The notes: generated from the letters alone by a model not told the origin. 64,000 nucleotides of DNA from Fusibacter sp. A1 (GCF_004125825.1 NZ_QQWI01000014.1:1-64000); one strand, 5' to 3'; positions 52,593 to 61,640 are shown, counted from the first letter of the stretch. Translations and numbers: made by a program.

Positions 52593-53045
52593 TCAATCCT
52601 GATCTTGCACTTCGCTTGCCTTGATATGAAGTTCAACCACACCTGTTAGGGTGTGCACATCCTCGATGAACTGATCGATCGATGTCAAAAGATTGCTGGT
52701 ATCAAAGGTGATTTGAACATCAGCGATGCCGTTTTCCGGCGGTGACTGTCTGATTGTCAGCACGTTGCCGTTGATGCTGGCGATCATTTCTAAAATGCGT
52801 GAAAGTACGCCCTTTTCATGGGTGAGAACCAAAGAAAGCGTCAGTATCTTAGCTGTCATCTTTTCTTCAAGTGTGAATATGTGTTCTATGTACTTATAAT
52901 AAGAACTTCTGCTTATGCCGACAGCTTTGACGGCCTCGGACACGCCCCTTACCTTTTTTTGCACGATCATCGATTTTGCTTCAATGACTTTGACAAATAC
53001 TTCTGGAAGGACTTCTGTTGAAACAACTAAGTAACGGTGTGACAT
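52593..53045 (-). CDS. ACT-domain protein, UPF0735/PheB type
   Basis: This 150-aa protein has an N-terminal HTH-like part (KKVRGVSEAVKAVGISRSSYYKYIEHIFTL, about 30-60) and a C-terminal ACT domain (about 70-145, LSLVLTHEKGVLSRILEMIASINGNVLTIRQSPP). This is the arrangement of the UPF0735 family, called PheB in Bacillus by position. ACT domains bind amino acids, so an amino-acid-responsive regulator is a reasonable but untested idea. It stands alone between convergent phoR and divergent parE. Confidence 0.85.
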   Translation of the reverse strand: MSHRYLVVSTEVLPEVFVKVIEAKSMIVQKKVRGVSEAVKAVGISRSSYYKYIEHIFTLEEKMTAKILTLSLVLTHEKGVLSRILEMIASINGNVLTIRQSPPENGIADVQITFDTSNLLTSIDQFIEDVHTLTGVVELHIKASEVQDQD

Positions 53046-53148
53046 GTATGCCTCCTCTGTCTTATAATAGCTTAAGTATGACAGAATTTAAGAAAAAAAT
53101 CAATGAGGGGCAAGTGACAAGTAGTCCTGAAAAAACAAAAGTGGATTG

Positions 53149-53162
53149 CGAACGTATGTTTG
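53149..53162. promoter_or_regulatory. LexA-like (SOS) box
   Basis: CGAACGTATGTTTG matches the Gram-positive SOS box CGAAC-N4-GTTCG with one change. It lies 131 bp before the parE start, beside a -10-like TATATT (53166-53171). SOS control of the topoisomerase pair is inferred. Confidence 0.55.
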
Positions 53163-53293
53163 TGTTATATTGTAAATAGAATAAATTGCATTACAAAGTT
53201 GAAACATTAGAGTTGATTTTTTGATAAAAGCATGACAACATGGTAAGGGTGGTTTGTCCACTTAGCAGAAAAGAATAGATTAGGGGTGAGTTT

Positions 53294-55276
53294 ATGGACG
53301 CTGGTAAAAAGAAAAGCGCCTACGATAATTCAAGTATTTCATCGCTCAAAGGCGAAGATAGGGTTAGGAAAAGACCTGGAGTAATTTTCGGTTCTGATGG
53401 ACTGGAAGGTTGCCAGCATTCTTTTTTCGAAATTCTATCCAACTCGATAGATGAAGCTCGTGAAGGATATGGCGAAGTTATTAAGATTATCAGGCACGTG
53501 GATAAATCGATCGCCATACATGATTTCGGCCGCGGAATACCGCTGGGCTACAACCGCAAAGAAAAACGATACAACTGGGAACTGGTTTATTGCGAGCTAT
53601 ACGCAGGTGGAAAATACAACAACAATGATGGCGACAACTATGAATACAGTCTCGGTCTCAACGGTCTTGGCGCATGTGCGACACAATATGCATCAGAGTG
53701 GTTTGATGTAACAGTCTTTAGGGATGGCTGTAGGTTCGATCTGCATTTTGAAAAAGGTGTCAACATCAAGGGCCTTAAAAAGACAGAATACGAACAGGAG
53801 TGGACAGGATCGATTCAACACTGGAAACCTGATCTTGATGTATTTACGGATATCAATATTCCACTTGAATTTTTCCAGGACGTACTTAAAAAGCAAGCGG
53901 TCGTGAATGCGGGACTTAAGTTTGAGCTGTTTGACGAAGAATCCGAAGAGACATTCGTCTATCTTTACCGAAACGGCATACTCGATTATCTTGACGAAAT
54001 AAATGAAGGCAAAGCGATTTCAGCAGTCATGCACTATACCGATCAGGGAAAGGGCAGCGATAGAAGCGATAAGCCGGAATATAAGGTGAAAGCCGAAGTA
54101 GCATTCGCCTTTAACAATGAAGTGAATAGAATTGAATACTACCATAACTCAAGCTTCCTTGAACACGGCGGCGCACCGGATAAAGCAGTGAAGTCGGCAT
54201 TCATAAGCGAAATTGACAAGTACATCAAAAAGCTAGGGAAGTATCAGAAAAACGAAAAGAAAATTTCATTTATCGATATCCAAGATAGTCTGGTGCTGGT
54301 GGTCAACTCCTTTTCCACATTGACAAGCTATGAAAACCAGACCAAAAAGGCGATCAACAACAAGTTCATTCAGGAGTTTCTCACTGAGTTTATTCGTCAT
54401 GAACTGGAAATCTACTTTATCGAAAACAAAATGGAAGCGGAACGGGTCATCGATCAGCTCTTGATCAATAAAAGGAGCAGGGAGAACGCTGAAAAAACCA
54501 GACTGAACATACGTAAGAAGCTGAACCAAAAGATTGACCTTACCAATAGAATAAAAAAATTCGTCGACTGCAGAACCAAGGTGATCAGCGAAAGAGAAAT
54601 ATATATTGTAGAGGGAGATTCGGCACTTGGAGCATGTAAACTTGCTAGAGATGCTGAGTTCCAAGCGCTAATGCCTGTGCGGGGTAAAATACTCAACTGT
54701 CTTAAAGCGGATTACGATAAAATCTTTGCTAGTGATATCATCGTGGATCTGATCAAAGTTTTAGGGTGTGGAATAGAAATAAAATCAAAACACGCCAAGG
54801 ATATGGCGACCTTTGATCTTGATGCCTTAAGATGGGACAAGGTAATTATCTGTACGGATGCGGATGTCGACGGTTTTCAGATCAGAACGCTGATCTTGAC
54901 GATGCTTTATCGATTGATGCCTACGCTCATAGAAGAGCAAAAGGTCTTTATCGCAGAGTCGCCTCTGTTTGAAATCAGTACAAAGAAGAAAACGTATTTC
55001 GCCTATAACGAGAAAGAAAAAGCGAACATACTTGAAGAGATAGGAACCGAAAAGTATCAGCTTCAGCGTTCAAAAGGACTAGGTGAGAATGAGCCTGACA
55101 TGATGTGGGAAACAACAATGTGTCCGACTTCAAGGCGTCTAGTCGCTGTTCGAGTGGACGACGTCGAAAAGGCGGAAATCATGTTCAACACACTGCTGGG
55201 TGACGATCTGCAAAGTCGTAAAGCCTTTATTGAAAAACACGGTGCATATTATATCGATCAGCTTGATATCAGTTAG
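53294..55276 (+). CDS. parE: Type IIA topoisomerase subunit B (ParE/GyrB-like, divergent)
   Basis: This is a 660-aa ATPase subunit. The GHKL domain is recognisable as LEGCQHSFFEILSNSIDEA, IHDFGRGIPLG and SLGLNGLGACATQ. The usual GGLHGVG is changed to GLNGLGA, and the N-terminal half is otherwise far from standard GyrB. The TOPRIM domain has EREIYIVEGDSALGACK, the DADVDGFQIRTL aspartates and QRSKGLGENE. The gene pairs with the A subunit 11 bp downstream. A separate gyrase is expected elsewhere in the genome, so topoisomerase IV is the likely role. ATG at 53294. Confidence 0.87.
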   Translation: MDAGKKKSAYDNSSISSLKGEDRVRKRPGVIFGSDGLEGCQHSFFEILSNSIDEAREGYGEVIKIIRHVDKSIAIHDFGRGIPLGYNRKEKRYNWELVYCELYAGGKYNNNDGDNYEYSLGLNGLGACATQYASEWFDVTVFRDGCRFDLHFEKGVNIKGLKKTEYEQEWTGSIQHWKPDLDVFTDINIPLEFFQDVLKKQAVVNAGLKFELFDEESEETFVYLYRNGILDYLDEINEGKAISAVMHYTDQGKGSDRSDKPEYKVKAEVAFAFNNEVNRIEYYHNSSFLEHGGAPDKAVKSAFISEIDKYIKKLGKYQKNEKKISFIDIQDSLVLVVNSFSTLTSYENQTKKAINNKFIQEFLTEFIRHELEIYFIENKMEAERVIDQLLINKRSRENAEKTRLNIRKKLNQKIDLTNRIKKFVDCRTKVISEREIYIVEGDSALGACKLARDAEFQALMPVRGKILNCLKADYDKIFASDIIVDLIKVLGCGIEIKSKHAKDMATFDLDALRWDKVIICTDADVDGFQIRTLILTMLYRLMPTLIEEQKVFIAESPLFEISTKKKTYFAYNEKEKANILEEIGTEKYQLQRSKGLGENEPDMMWETTMCPTSRRLVAVRVDDVEKAEIMFNTLLGDDLQSRKAFIEKHGAYYIDQLDIS

Positions 55277-55287
55277 GAGGTGACGCT

Positions 55288-57477
55288 TTGAAGAATGAAC
55301 ATCTAGTCATAAGACAAAACATAACAGATACTTTACAAGAAAACTACATGCCCTATGCGATGAGTGTCATCGTATCAAGGGCGATTCCTGAAATAGATGG
55401 ATTCAAGCCATCCCACCGTAAGCTTCTATATACCATGTATAAGATGGGACTCCTAAAGGGCAATCGTACTAAATCGGCAAACGTGGTCGGGCAAACGATG
55501 AAGCTGAATCCTCACGGAGACATGGCGATCTATGAGACGCTGGTTCGTCTCACAAGGGGGCACCAGGCGCTACTGCATCCCTATATCGATTCTAAGGGTA
55601 ACTTCGGTAAGGCGAATTCTAGGGATATGAAATTTGCAGCGAGTAGGTATACGGAGGTAAAACTTGACGCGATCTGCAAAGAACTTTTTGCGGATATCGA
55701 TAAGAACACGGTAGACTTTGTAGATAACTACGATGCGACGATAAAAGAACCGGTACTGCTTCCGACCACTTTCCCCAATATCCTGGTCAGTGCCAACAAG
55801 GGGATAGCTGTAGGTATGGCGAGCAGTATCTCAAGCTTTAACTTGGTCGAGGTCTGCAATATGACAATAGCCAAGCTGCAAGGAACAGATATCGATCCGT
55901 TCGATTACTTGTCTGGACCGGATTTCAGTACAGGCGCTACGCTCCTTTATGATGAAAAAGCCCTACGCAGCATTTACGAGACAGGTGGCGGATCAGTAAA
56001 GTTAAGATCGAAATATAGTTACGATAAAAAGAACAATTGTCTAGAAATATCTGAAATACCATATTCGACAACCGTAGAAGCCATCATAGATAAAATTGTA
56101 GATTTAATAAAATCAGGTAAGATCAAGGAAATAAATGACGTTCGTGACGAAACGGATCTAAAGGGTTTAAAAATCGCTCTAGATCTTAAGCGTGGAACGG
56201 ATCACGAAGTTTTGATTCAAAAGTTGTTCAAACTGACACCGCTTGAGGATAATTTCTCATGCAATTTCAATATTTTGGTCAATGGACGTCCGCGTGTTAT
56301 GGGTATAGTCGAGATTGTTCATGAGTGGATTCTCTTTAGACTGGGATGTATACGTCGACAATTGGAATTTGATCTGATAGGTCTTAACGAAAAATTACAT
56401 TTACTTCTTGGACTTGAACGAGTCCTTTTGGATATCGATCAAGCGATAAAAATCATCCGTGAAACAAAGGATGACAAGGCGGTTATTCCCAATCTGATGA
56501 AGGCTTTCTCAATAGATGAAGTCCAATCTGAGTTTGTCGCAAATATCAGACTGCGTAATCTGAATAAGGATTATCTGATCAAAAGGATAGAAGAGATCGT
56601 AAAGCTTAAGAACGAGATCAAGCACAATGAATCCTTGCTCGAATCAGATGTACGCATCAAACAGCTCATGGTAACACAGCTGAAGCGAGTGATTGAGGAA
56701 TACGGTAAACCAAGGTTGACAGAAGTCATCCATGAGCATGAGCAGATCGATATCAGCTCAGAAGACCTGATTGAGGATTATAATGTCAAGCTCTTCCTGA
56801 CCGATCACAGCTATTTTAAAAAGATCACCCTCACATCGCTTCGTGCAAGCAATGTACACAAGGTGAAGGATGATGACGAAATGGTTCAGGAGATAGATGC
56901 TTCCAACCTATCCGATATCATGTTCTTTACAGATAAGCAAAACGTCTACAAAATGAAAGCGCATGAGTTTGATGACCACAAGGCTTCAGAGCTAGGTAAC
57001 TACTTACCGAATATCATAGATCTTGAGCCAGGTGAACGCGTCATCTACATGCATGCGACAACGGAGTATGATGGATGGTTCCTTTTCAACTTCAATAACG
57101 GAAAACTTGCCAAAGTACCTGCAAGCAGCTACGAGACCAAGCAAAACCGTAAGAAGCTGCTTAAGGCTTATTCCGATAAATCACCACTCATCAGCATGAT
57201 GCATATCGTTGAAGATGCGGATATCGCTGTCGTAAGAACTGAAAATGACGGAATGAAGAACCTATTGCTGTTCTCGACTGCGCTCGTGAATGAAAAAGCA
57301 TCCAGAAGCACTCAAGGTGTGCAGGTGCTTAGGCTTAAAAAAGATAGTTGGATGACCTCTGCGATTTTAGCAAGGGATATCGATCTTGATAAACCTGACC
57401 TATATAGGTCAGCTACCATTCCTGTAGCAGGTGTACGCATCAGTCCGCTTGATAATTTCAATCACCCGGATCTCTAA
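55288..57477 (+). CDS. parC: Type IIA topoisomerase subunit A (ParC/GyrA-like)
   Basis: This 729-aa breakage-reunion subunit has the catalytic tyrosine Tyr121 in ASRYTEVKL. Preceding motifs are YAMSVIVSRAIPEIDGFKPSHRKLLYTMY and NPHGDMAIYETLVRL. Beyond about residue 480 lies a C-terminal part with strands such as IMFFTDKQNVYKM and YDGWFLFNFNNGKLAKV, shorter than the six-bladed pinwheel of typical GyrA. Start is TTG at 55288 with AGGAGGTG correctly spaced. Second gene of the pair, closed by a strong terminator. Confidence 0.9.
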   Translation: MKNEHLVIRQNITDTLQENYMPYAMSVIVSRAIPEIDGFKPSHRKLLYTMYKMGLLKGNRTKSANVVGQTMKLNPHGDMAIYETLVRLTRGHQALLHPYIDSKGNFGKANSRDMKFAASRYTEVKLDAICKELFADIDKNTVDFVDNYDATIKEPVLLPTTFPNILVSANKGIAVGMASSISSFNLVEVCNMTIAKLQGTDIDPFDYLSGPDFSTGATLLYDEKALRSIYETGGGSVKLRSKYSYDKKNNCLEISEIPYSTTVEAIIDKIVDLIKSGKIKEINDVRDETDLKGLKIALDLKRGTDHEVLIQKLFKLTPLEDNFSCNFNILVNGRPRVMGIVEIVHEWILFRLGCIRRQLEFDLIGLNEKLHLLLGLERVLLDIDQAIKIIRETKDDKAVIPNLMKAFSIDEVQSEFVANIRLRNLNKDYLIKRIEEIVKLKNEIKHNESLLESDVRIKQLMVTQLKRVIEEYGKPRLTEVIHEHEQIDISSEDLIEDYNVKLFLTDHSYFKKITLTSLRASNVHKVKDDDEMVQEIDASNLSDIMFFTDKQNVYKMKAHEFDDHKASELGNYLPNIIDLEPGERVIYMHATTEYDGWFLFNFNNGKLAKVPASSYETKQNRKKLLKAYSDKSPLISMMHIVEDADIAVVRTENDGMKNLLLFSTALVNEKASRSTQGVQVLRLKKDSWMTSAILARDIDLDKPDLYRSATIPVAGVRISPLDNFNHPDL

Positions 57478-57490
57478 AATCAACCATAAT

Positions 57491-57530
57491 AGTAAGCCTC
57501 GCATAGTAACTATGCGAGGCTTACTTTGTT
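57491..57530 (+). terminator. Terminator of the topoisomerase operon
   Basis: A perfect 16-bp stem (AGTAAGCCTCGCATAG with its complement, 57491-57525) and 3-nt loop, followed by TTTGTT. Confidence 0.9.
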
Positions 57531-57705
57531 AAGTTTAAGTAAAATGCTTGTTGAAAGAGCATTTTGATGATAGACTAATACGCAGACATACGTTCGATGA
57601 TTCTAAATTGACATTTCCAATCGACACATCTTTCGGCACAACTAAGTATCTATGTGCTATTCCACGAACGTCTTATGAATAATATCAAGTGCGGTGACTC
57701 CTTAA

Positions 57706-57727
57706 AACGCCATATGTGGCGTTCTTT
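57706..57727 (+). terminator. Hairpin in the long leader of the DEAD-box gene
   Basis: AACGCCA and TGGCGTT with a 4-nt loop, followed by CTTTT, 130 bp before the helicase start. The gap 57531-57856 has no gene; this hairpin is its only clear structure. It could be an attenuator in the 5' leader, as long leaders are common for cold-induced helicases. Confidence 0.45.
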
Positions 57728-57856
57728 TCATGTTTATGACAGAGAGCCCTGCACTATTATCATACGTGAAATTCTTGAGTTTAACTTAGGAATATGGGTA
57801 TTAAGAAATTGATATGTCAACATGAATCGCAACCAACCACATTAAAGGAGACATAT

Positions 57857-59551
57857 ATGGATTTATCGAAATTTGAAGCCCTCGGATTAGGCGAGGCATC
57901 ACTAAAAGCAATTGGCATTAAAGGTTTTGAAGAACCAACGCCAATTCAAGCACAAGCAATACCGATTATCTTAAGCACTAAAGATGATATCGTAGGTCAA
58001 GCACAAACAGGTACTGGTAAAACGGCTGCTTTCGGTCTTCCAATACTTGAGCTTATCGACGAGAACAAAAAAGGAATCAAGGCTTTGGTTGTAACTCCAA
58101 CTAGAGAACTTGCAGTTCAAGTTTCTGAAGAGCTTTACTCCTTCAAAAGAAGCAAAAAAATCAAAGTGACACCAATTTACGGTGGTTCATCAATCGAACG
58201 TCAAATCAAGCGTTTGAAAGAAGGTACGGATATTGTCATCGGTACGCCAGGTAGACTTATCGACCTGATCAACAGAAAAGTGCTTCACCTTGAAGATCTG
58301 GATTTCCTAGTTCTTGACGAAGCGGATGAAATGTTGAACATGGGTTTTGTTGAGGATATTGAGTATATCATCAAACATGCCAACAAGAACAAAAGAACGT
58401 TCCTGTTCTCAGCAACAATGCCAAGTCGTATTCTTTCAATTGCAAAAAACTACATGAACCAGTTCCAAACAATCACTGTTAAAAAGAAGGAACTCACTAC
58501 AAATCTGACTGATCAGATCTATTTTGAAGTTGCTAGTCGTGATAAGTTTGAAGCGCTGACAAGAATTATCGATATCGAAGCTGAATTCTTCGGAATTGTT
58601 TTCTGTCGTACAAAAGCAGATGTAGACAATGTTTCCACTCACCTGATGGAAAGAGGCTATGACGCTGAAGGTCTTCACGGCGACTTGTCTCAGCATCAAC
58701 GTGAGCGTGTATATAAGAAGTTTAAATCTAAAAAAACTAATATACTTGTCGCTACCGACGTTGCAGCCCGTGGACTTGATGTCAACGATCTGACTCACGT
58801 TATCAACTATTCAATTCCTCAAGACCCAGAAAGTTACGTTCACAGAATTGGACGTACGGGTCGTGCGGGTAAAGAAGGTACAGCGATTACATTTGTGACT
58901 CCAGCTGAGTATAGAGGCTTGGTTCATATTCAAAAAATCGCTAATACAAGCATTCGTAAAGAGCAGATTCCACAAGTTGAAGATATTATCAGACAAAAAC
59001 GCGCCAATATTCTCGAGGAAATCAAAGAGACTATTCTTAATGAATCACTTGAAGAGTATGCTGACATCACTGAGCAATTGATGAATGAGTTCGAAGGCCA
59101 AACGGTACTTAACGGACTGTTAAAATATTTCTTAAAAGATACATTATCTGAAGAGAATTATAGTGAAATTAAAGATGTATCTGTCGATCGTCAAGGTAAG
59201 ACAAGATTATTTGTCGCAAAAGGACGCAAAGACGGTTTCTCAGTTAAAAAATTAATCGATATGATCCAAGAAGAAGTTGAAATTCAATCGTTCAAAATCA
59301 AAGAAATCAAGATTTTTGATGCATTTTCATTTGTGAGTATGCCATTTGAAGAAGCAGAAACTCTTATTTACAATCTGAACAGTAAAAACAAGAACAGAAA
59401 ACCAATTATCGAGCATGCAAAACCAAGTGCTGGCGGACCAAGCAGATCCGGCGGAAGTGCTGGAGCTAAAAAACCATACAAAAAAGATGGCGGTTACAAA
59501 AAAGAAGGCGCTCCAAAACGTAGCAGTGGGAGTCGTGAAGGAAGAAAATAA
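57857..59551 (+). CDS. cshA: DEAD-box RNA helicase (CshA/DeaD type)
   Basis: This 564-aa RNA helicase has the Q motif GFEEPTPIQAQAIP, motif I AQTGTGKTAAFG, PTRELAVQV, motif II LDEADEM, motif III FSAT, HGDLSQHQRER, ATDVAARGLDV and motif VI HRIGRTGRAG. A C-terminal DbpA-like RNA-binding domain (about 440-515, TRLFVAKGRKDGFSVKKLIDMI) is followed by a basic Gly/Lys/Ser tail. Likely roles are ribosome assembly and mRNA turnover. ATG at 57857 follows AAAGGAG; the frame extends to 57794 without a ribosome site. Confidence 0.94.
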   Translation: MDLSKFEALGLGEASLKAIGIKGFEEPTPIQAQAIPIILSTKDDIVGQAQTGTGKTAAFGLPILELIDENKKGIKALVVTPTRELAVQVSEELYSFKRSKKIKVTPIYGGSSIERQIKRLKEGTDIVIGTPGRLIDLINRKVLHLEDLDFLVLDEADEMLNMGFVEDIEYIIKHANKNKRTFLFSATMPSRILSIAKNYMNQFQTITVKKKELTTNLTDQIYFEVASRDKFEALTRIIDIEAEFFGIVFCRTKADVDNVSTHLMERGYDAEGLHGDLSQHQRERVYKKFKSKKTNILVATDVAARGLDVNDLTHVINYSIPQDPESYVHRIGRTGRAGKEGTAITFVTPAEYRGLVHIQKIANTSIRKEQIPQVEDIIRQKRANILEEIKETILNESLEEYADITEQLMNEFEGQTVLNGLLKYFLKDTLSEENYSEIKDVSVDRQGKTRLFVAKGRKDGFSVKKLIDMIQEEVEIQSFKIKEIKIFDAFSFVSMPFEEAETLIYNLNSKNKNRKPIIEHAKPSAGGPSRSGGSAGAKKPYKKDGGYKKEGAPKRSSGSREGRK

Positions 59552-59937
59552 TGAAAAAATTCCTAAAGACAATAGGTGCGGTGAGTGTGATTGTGGTCAC
59601 CGCATACTCAATTTATCATTTAATCAGGCTTATTAAAAAGTACGATGTCTTATCACTTCTTTATGGATTCGATCTTCTTCACAGAGGACACGAAGGCATA
59701 ATTGATATTTCACGTAAGGGAGTCAAATTTATTTCCCGAAAAAGCGAAGAAAATTTAGACGCTTTTTCGGAGTATTTAAAGGCAAACGGATACCGTCTCG
59801 TGGGTCGTTTTGGTCGCTCTGACCTCTACGATTACCAAGGGGTAGAGGTGATTGTGAAGCAATCGATGCTCTTTAACAAGTACTACCTTTTTGAAGTATA
59901 TAATGAAAGCTTTTTTGAAGCGGAACTCTCTGCTTAA
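59551..59937 (+). CDS. Small membrane-anchored protein, unknown
   Basis: This 128-aa protein has one N-terminal hydrophobic segment (about 6-26) followed by a basic soluble part with repeated short beta-like stretches (DLYDYQGVEVIVKQSMLFNKYYLFEVYN). I do not recognise the family. Its ATG shares one base with the stop codon of the helicase gene (TAATG), so the two are translationally coupled. It is the last protein gene before the tRNA cluster. Confidence 0.7.
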   Translation: MKKFLKTIGAVSVIVVTAYSIYHLIRLIKKYDVLSLLYGFDLLHRGHEGIIDISRKGVKFISRKSEENLDAFSEYLKANGYRLVGRFGRSDLYDYQGVEVIVKQSMLFNKYYLFEVYNESFFEAELSA

Positions 59938-59976
59938 AAAAAACTTTAAAAAACAAAAAAAAGTTGAAAAACATGA

Positions 59977-60005
59977 TTGACACTTAAAACCTCCCATGAT
60001 AAGAT
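59977..60005 (+). promoter_or_regulatory. Promoter of the tRNA cluster
   Basis: TTGACA, 17 nt and TAAGAT lie 54 bp before the first tRNA. A hairpin GGGGCAC/GTGCCCC (60027-60052) follows, immediately before tRNA-Asn. Confidence 0.7.
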
Positions 60006-60058
60006 AGTTCTTGTCGTTAGGACATCGGGGCACACACAAAACACAGTGCCCCAGATAT

Positions 60059-60133
60059 TCCAAGGTAGCTCAACGGTGGAGCAACCGGCTGTTAACCGGT
60101 AGGCTGTGGGTTCGAGTCCCACCCTTGGAGCCA
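60059..60133 (+). tRNA. tRNA-Asn (GTT)
   Basis: Cloverleaf with acceptor TCCAAGG/CCTTGGA, anticodon GTT in loop CTGTTAA, T-loop GGTTCGAGTCC and encoded CCA. First tRNA of the cluster. Confidence 0.95.
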
Positions 60134-60138
60134 AACGT

Positions 60139-60227
60139 GCCTGAGTGGCGGAACTGGCAGACGCACAGGACTTAAAATCCTGCGAGATTTAACCCTCGTA
60201 CCGGTTCGATTCCGGTCTCAGGCACCA
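60139..60227 (+). tRNA. tRNA-Leu (TAA), copy 1
   Basis: Acceptor GCCTGAG/CTCAGGC, discriminator A, encoded CCA, anticodon TAA in loop CTTAAAA, and the long variable arm of class II tRNAs. Identical in sequence to the copy at 61017. Confidence 0.95.
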
Positions 60228-60277
60228 AGCTTTTCATTGACATTATGGACATGAGAAGTTACACTAAACATGTATAA

Positions 60278-60353
<76 letters not shown>

Positions 60354-60356
60354 CAT

Positions 60357-60431
60357 GGCCCCTTGGTCAAGCGGTCAAGACACCGCCCTTTCACGGCGGT
60401 AACAGGGGTTCGATTCCCCTAGGGGTCACCA
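60357..60431 (+). tRNA. tRNA-Glu (TTC)
   Basis: Acceptor GGCCCCT/AGGGGTC, anticodon TTC in loop CTTTCAC, T-loop GGTTCGATTCC, encoded CCA. Confidence 0.94.
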
Positions 60432-60472
60432 CAACAATTCTTAGTTGATGATTACATTGGCTGAGAATTCAT

Positions 60473-60548
60473 GGGAGCATAGCTCAGCTGGGAGAGCGCT
60501 TGCCTTACAAGCAAGATGTCATAGGTTCGATCCCTATTGTTCCCACCA
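60473..60548 (+). tRNA. tRNA-Val (TAC)
   Basis: Acceptor GGGAGCA/TGTTCCC, anticodon TAC in loop CTTACAA closed by CTTGC/GCAAG, encoded CCA. Confidence 0.94.
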
Positions 60549-60580
60549 ACGCAACACTTTGTGTTGCACCTAATAAAAGC

Positions 60581-60657
60581 GGTCCGGTAGTTCAGCTGGT
60601 TAGAACGCCAGCCTGTCACGCTGGAGGTCGAGGGTTCGAATCCCTTCCGGATCGCCA
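60581..60657 (+). tRNA. tRNA-Asp (GTC)
   Basis: Acceptor GGTCCGG/CCGGATC, discriminator G, anticodon GTC in loop CTGTCAC, encoded CCA. Confidence 0.94.
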
Positions 60658-60688
60658 TTTTATTTCTTTGAAATAGAATATTTAATAC

Positions 60689-60764
60689 GCCGATGTAGCT
60701 CAATTGGTAGAGCAATTGACTTGTAATCAATAGGTCGCGGGTTCGAGTCCCATCATCGGCTCCA
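60689..60764 (+). tRNA. tRNA-Thr (TGT)
   Basis: Acceptor GCCGATG/CATCGGC, anticodon TGT in loop CTTGTAA closed by ATTGA/TCAAT, encoded CCA. Confidence 0.94.
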
Positions 60765-60787
60765 TATTTTTTTTTAGCTTTTTTCAT

Positions 60788-60872
60788 GGAGGAGTTCCCG
60801 AGTGGCCAAAGGGGACGGACTGTAAATCCGTTAGCAGAGCTTTCGCTGGTTCGAATCCAGCTTCCTCCACCA
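60788..60872 (+). tRNA. tRNA-Tyr (GTA)
   Basis: Acceptor GGAGGAG/TTCCTCC, anticodon GTA in loop CTGTAAA, long variable arm, encoded CCA. Confidence 0.94.
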
Positions 60873-60878
60873 ACTTAA

Positions 60879-60960
60879 CTTTTTATTATAGAGTGGCAAG
60901 CAGCTTGTACTACAGGTGCTGAGAACGGAATAATAAAAAGTGGTCATCGCAAAGCGCTGA
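60879..60960 (+). ncRNA. Intergenic hairpin element type 1, copy I
   Basis: An outer stem CTTTTTATTAT (60879-60889) with ATAATAAAAAG (60930-60940) encloses an inner hairpin with CAAG-CAG-CTTG. A second hairpin follows, TCATCGC-AAA-GCGCTGA, with one broken pair. It lies between tRNA-Tyr and tRNA-Leu. Same layout as copies at 61423 and 62468, with compensatory changes. Function unknown. Confidence 0.45.
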
Positions 60961-61016
60961 AAGTGCATTAATGTCCATCGGCAACGATGATTTAGTTTGA
61001 CTAAAAACTCACATCT

Positions 61017-61105
61017 GCCTGAGTGGCGGAACTGGCAGACGCACAGGACTTAAAATCCTGCGAGATTTAACCCTCGTACCGGTTCGATTCCGGTCTCAGG
61101 CACCA
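61017..61105 (+). tRNA. tRNA-Leu (TAA), copy 2
   Basis: Same 89-nt sequence as the tRNA-Leu at 60139, including the variable arm and CCA, with different flanks; a recent duplication or gene conversion. Confidence 0.95.
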
Positions 61106-61167
61106 GCTTTTCATTTACTAGCATAGATGAAAAGGACCAATCTCAATACTGAGATTGCATACTATAT

Positions 61168-61244
61168 GGCGGCGTAGCTTAGTTGGCTAGAGCGTTCGGT
61201 TCATACCCGAGAGGTCGGTGGTTCGAGTCCACTCGCCGCTACCA
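61168..61244 (+). tRNA. Elongator tRNA-Met (CAT)
   Basis: Starts GGCGGCGTAGCTTAG and ends CGCCGCTACCA, close in form to Bacillus elongator tRNA-Met; anticodon CAT in loop TTCATAC. Confidence 0.88.
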
Positions 61245-61311
61245 ATTTTGTATTCCTTTTATACAAAATGCCCCTCCGGCAAACGAGCTTGTTTTTTAGG
61301 TCGTGAAGAGG
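61245..61311 (+). ncRNA. Intergenic hairpin element type 2, copy A
   Basis: A hairpin ATTTTGTAT/ATACAAAAT is followed by CCTC (61273) pairing with GAGG (61308) around CGGCAA, an inner stem ACGA/TCGT (61283, 61301) and the conserved word GCTTGTTTTTTAGG. It ends 17 bp before tRNA-Ser. Copies at 61641 and 61960 keep the layout with different base pairs. Function unknown. Confidence 0.45.
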
Positions 61312-61328
61312 AGAAAAACTAAACATAT

Positions 61329-61417
61329 GGAGAGGTACCGAAGCGGTCATAACGGGGCGGTCTTGAAAACCGTTAGGGTGCAAGCCCACGTGGGTTCGAA
61401 TCCCACCCTCTCCGCCA
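61329..61417 (+). tRNA. tRNA-Ser (TGA)
   Basis: Acceptor GGAGAGG/CCTCTCC, discriminator G, anticodon TGA in loop CTTGAAA, long variable arm, encoded CCA. Confidence 0.94.
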
Positions 61418-61422
61418 ATCAG

Positions 61423-61502
61423 TTTTTTATTGCAGACGTTAAGTTAAACAGAGTTTATACTGAAAGTCGAGGCAATAAAAAACGGTCATCGCACAGCGAT
61501 GA
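61423..61502 (+). ncRNA. Intergenic hairpin element type 1, copy II
   Basis: An outer stem TTTTTTATTGC/GCAATAAAAAA (61423-61433, 61472-61482) encloses an inner stem AGTTAAAC-AGA-GTTTATACT with one bulge and GAAAGTCGAGG. The 3' hairpin is TCATCGC-ACA-GCGATGA. It lies between the two serine tRNAs. Confidence 0.5.
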
Positions 61503-61555
61503 GATTACATTATTATATCCCGAACTTTGTGAGGGAACAAAATCTGGAGAAGTAC

Positions 61556-61636
61556 TCAAGTGGCTGAAGAGGCTCCCCTGCTAAGGGAGTAGGCCTGTTA
61601 AAGGGCGCGAGGGTTCAAATCCCTCCTTCTCCGCCA
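61556..61636 (+). tRNA. tRNA-Ser (GCT)
   Basis: Acceptor GGAGAAG/CTTCTCC, anticodon GCT in loop CTGCTAA, long variable arm, encoded CCA. The feature spans the class II length. Confidence 0.92.
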
Positions 61637-61640
61637 GATA

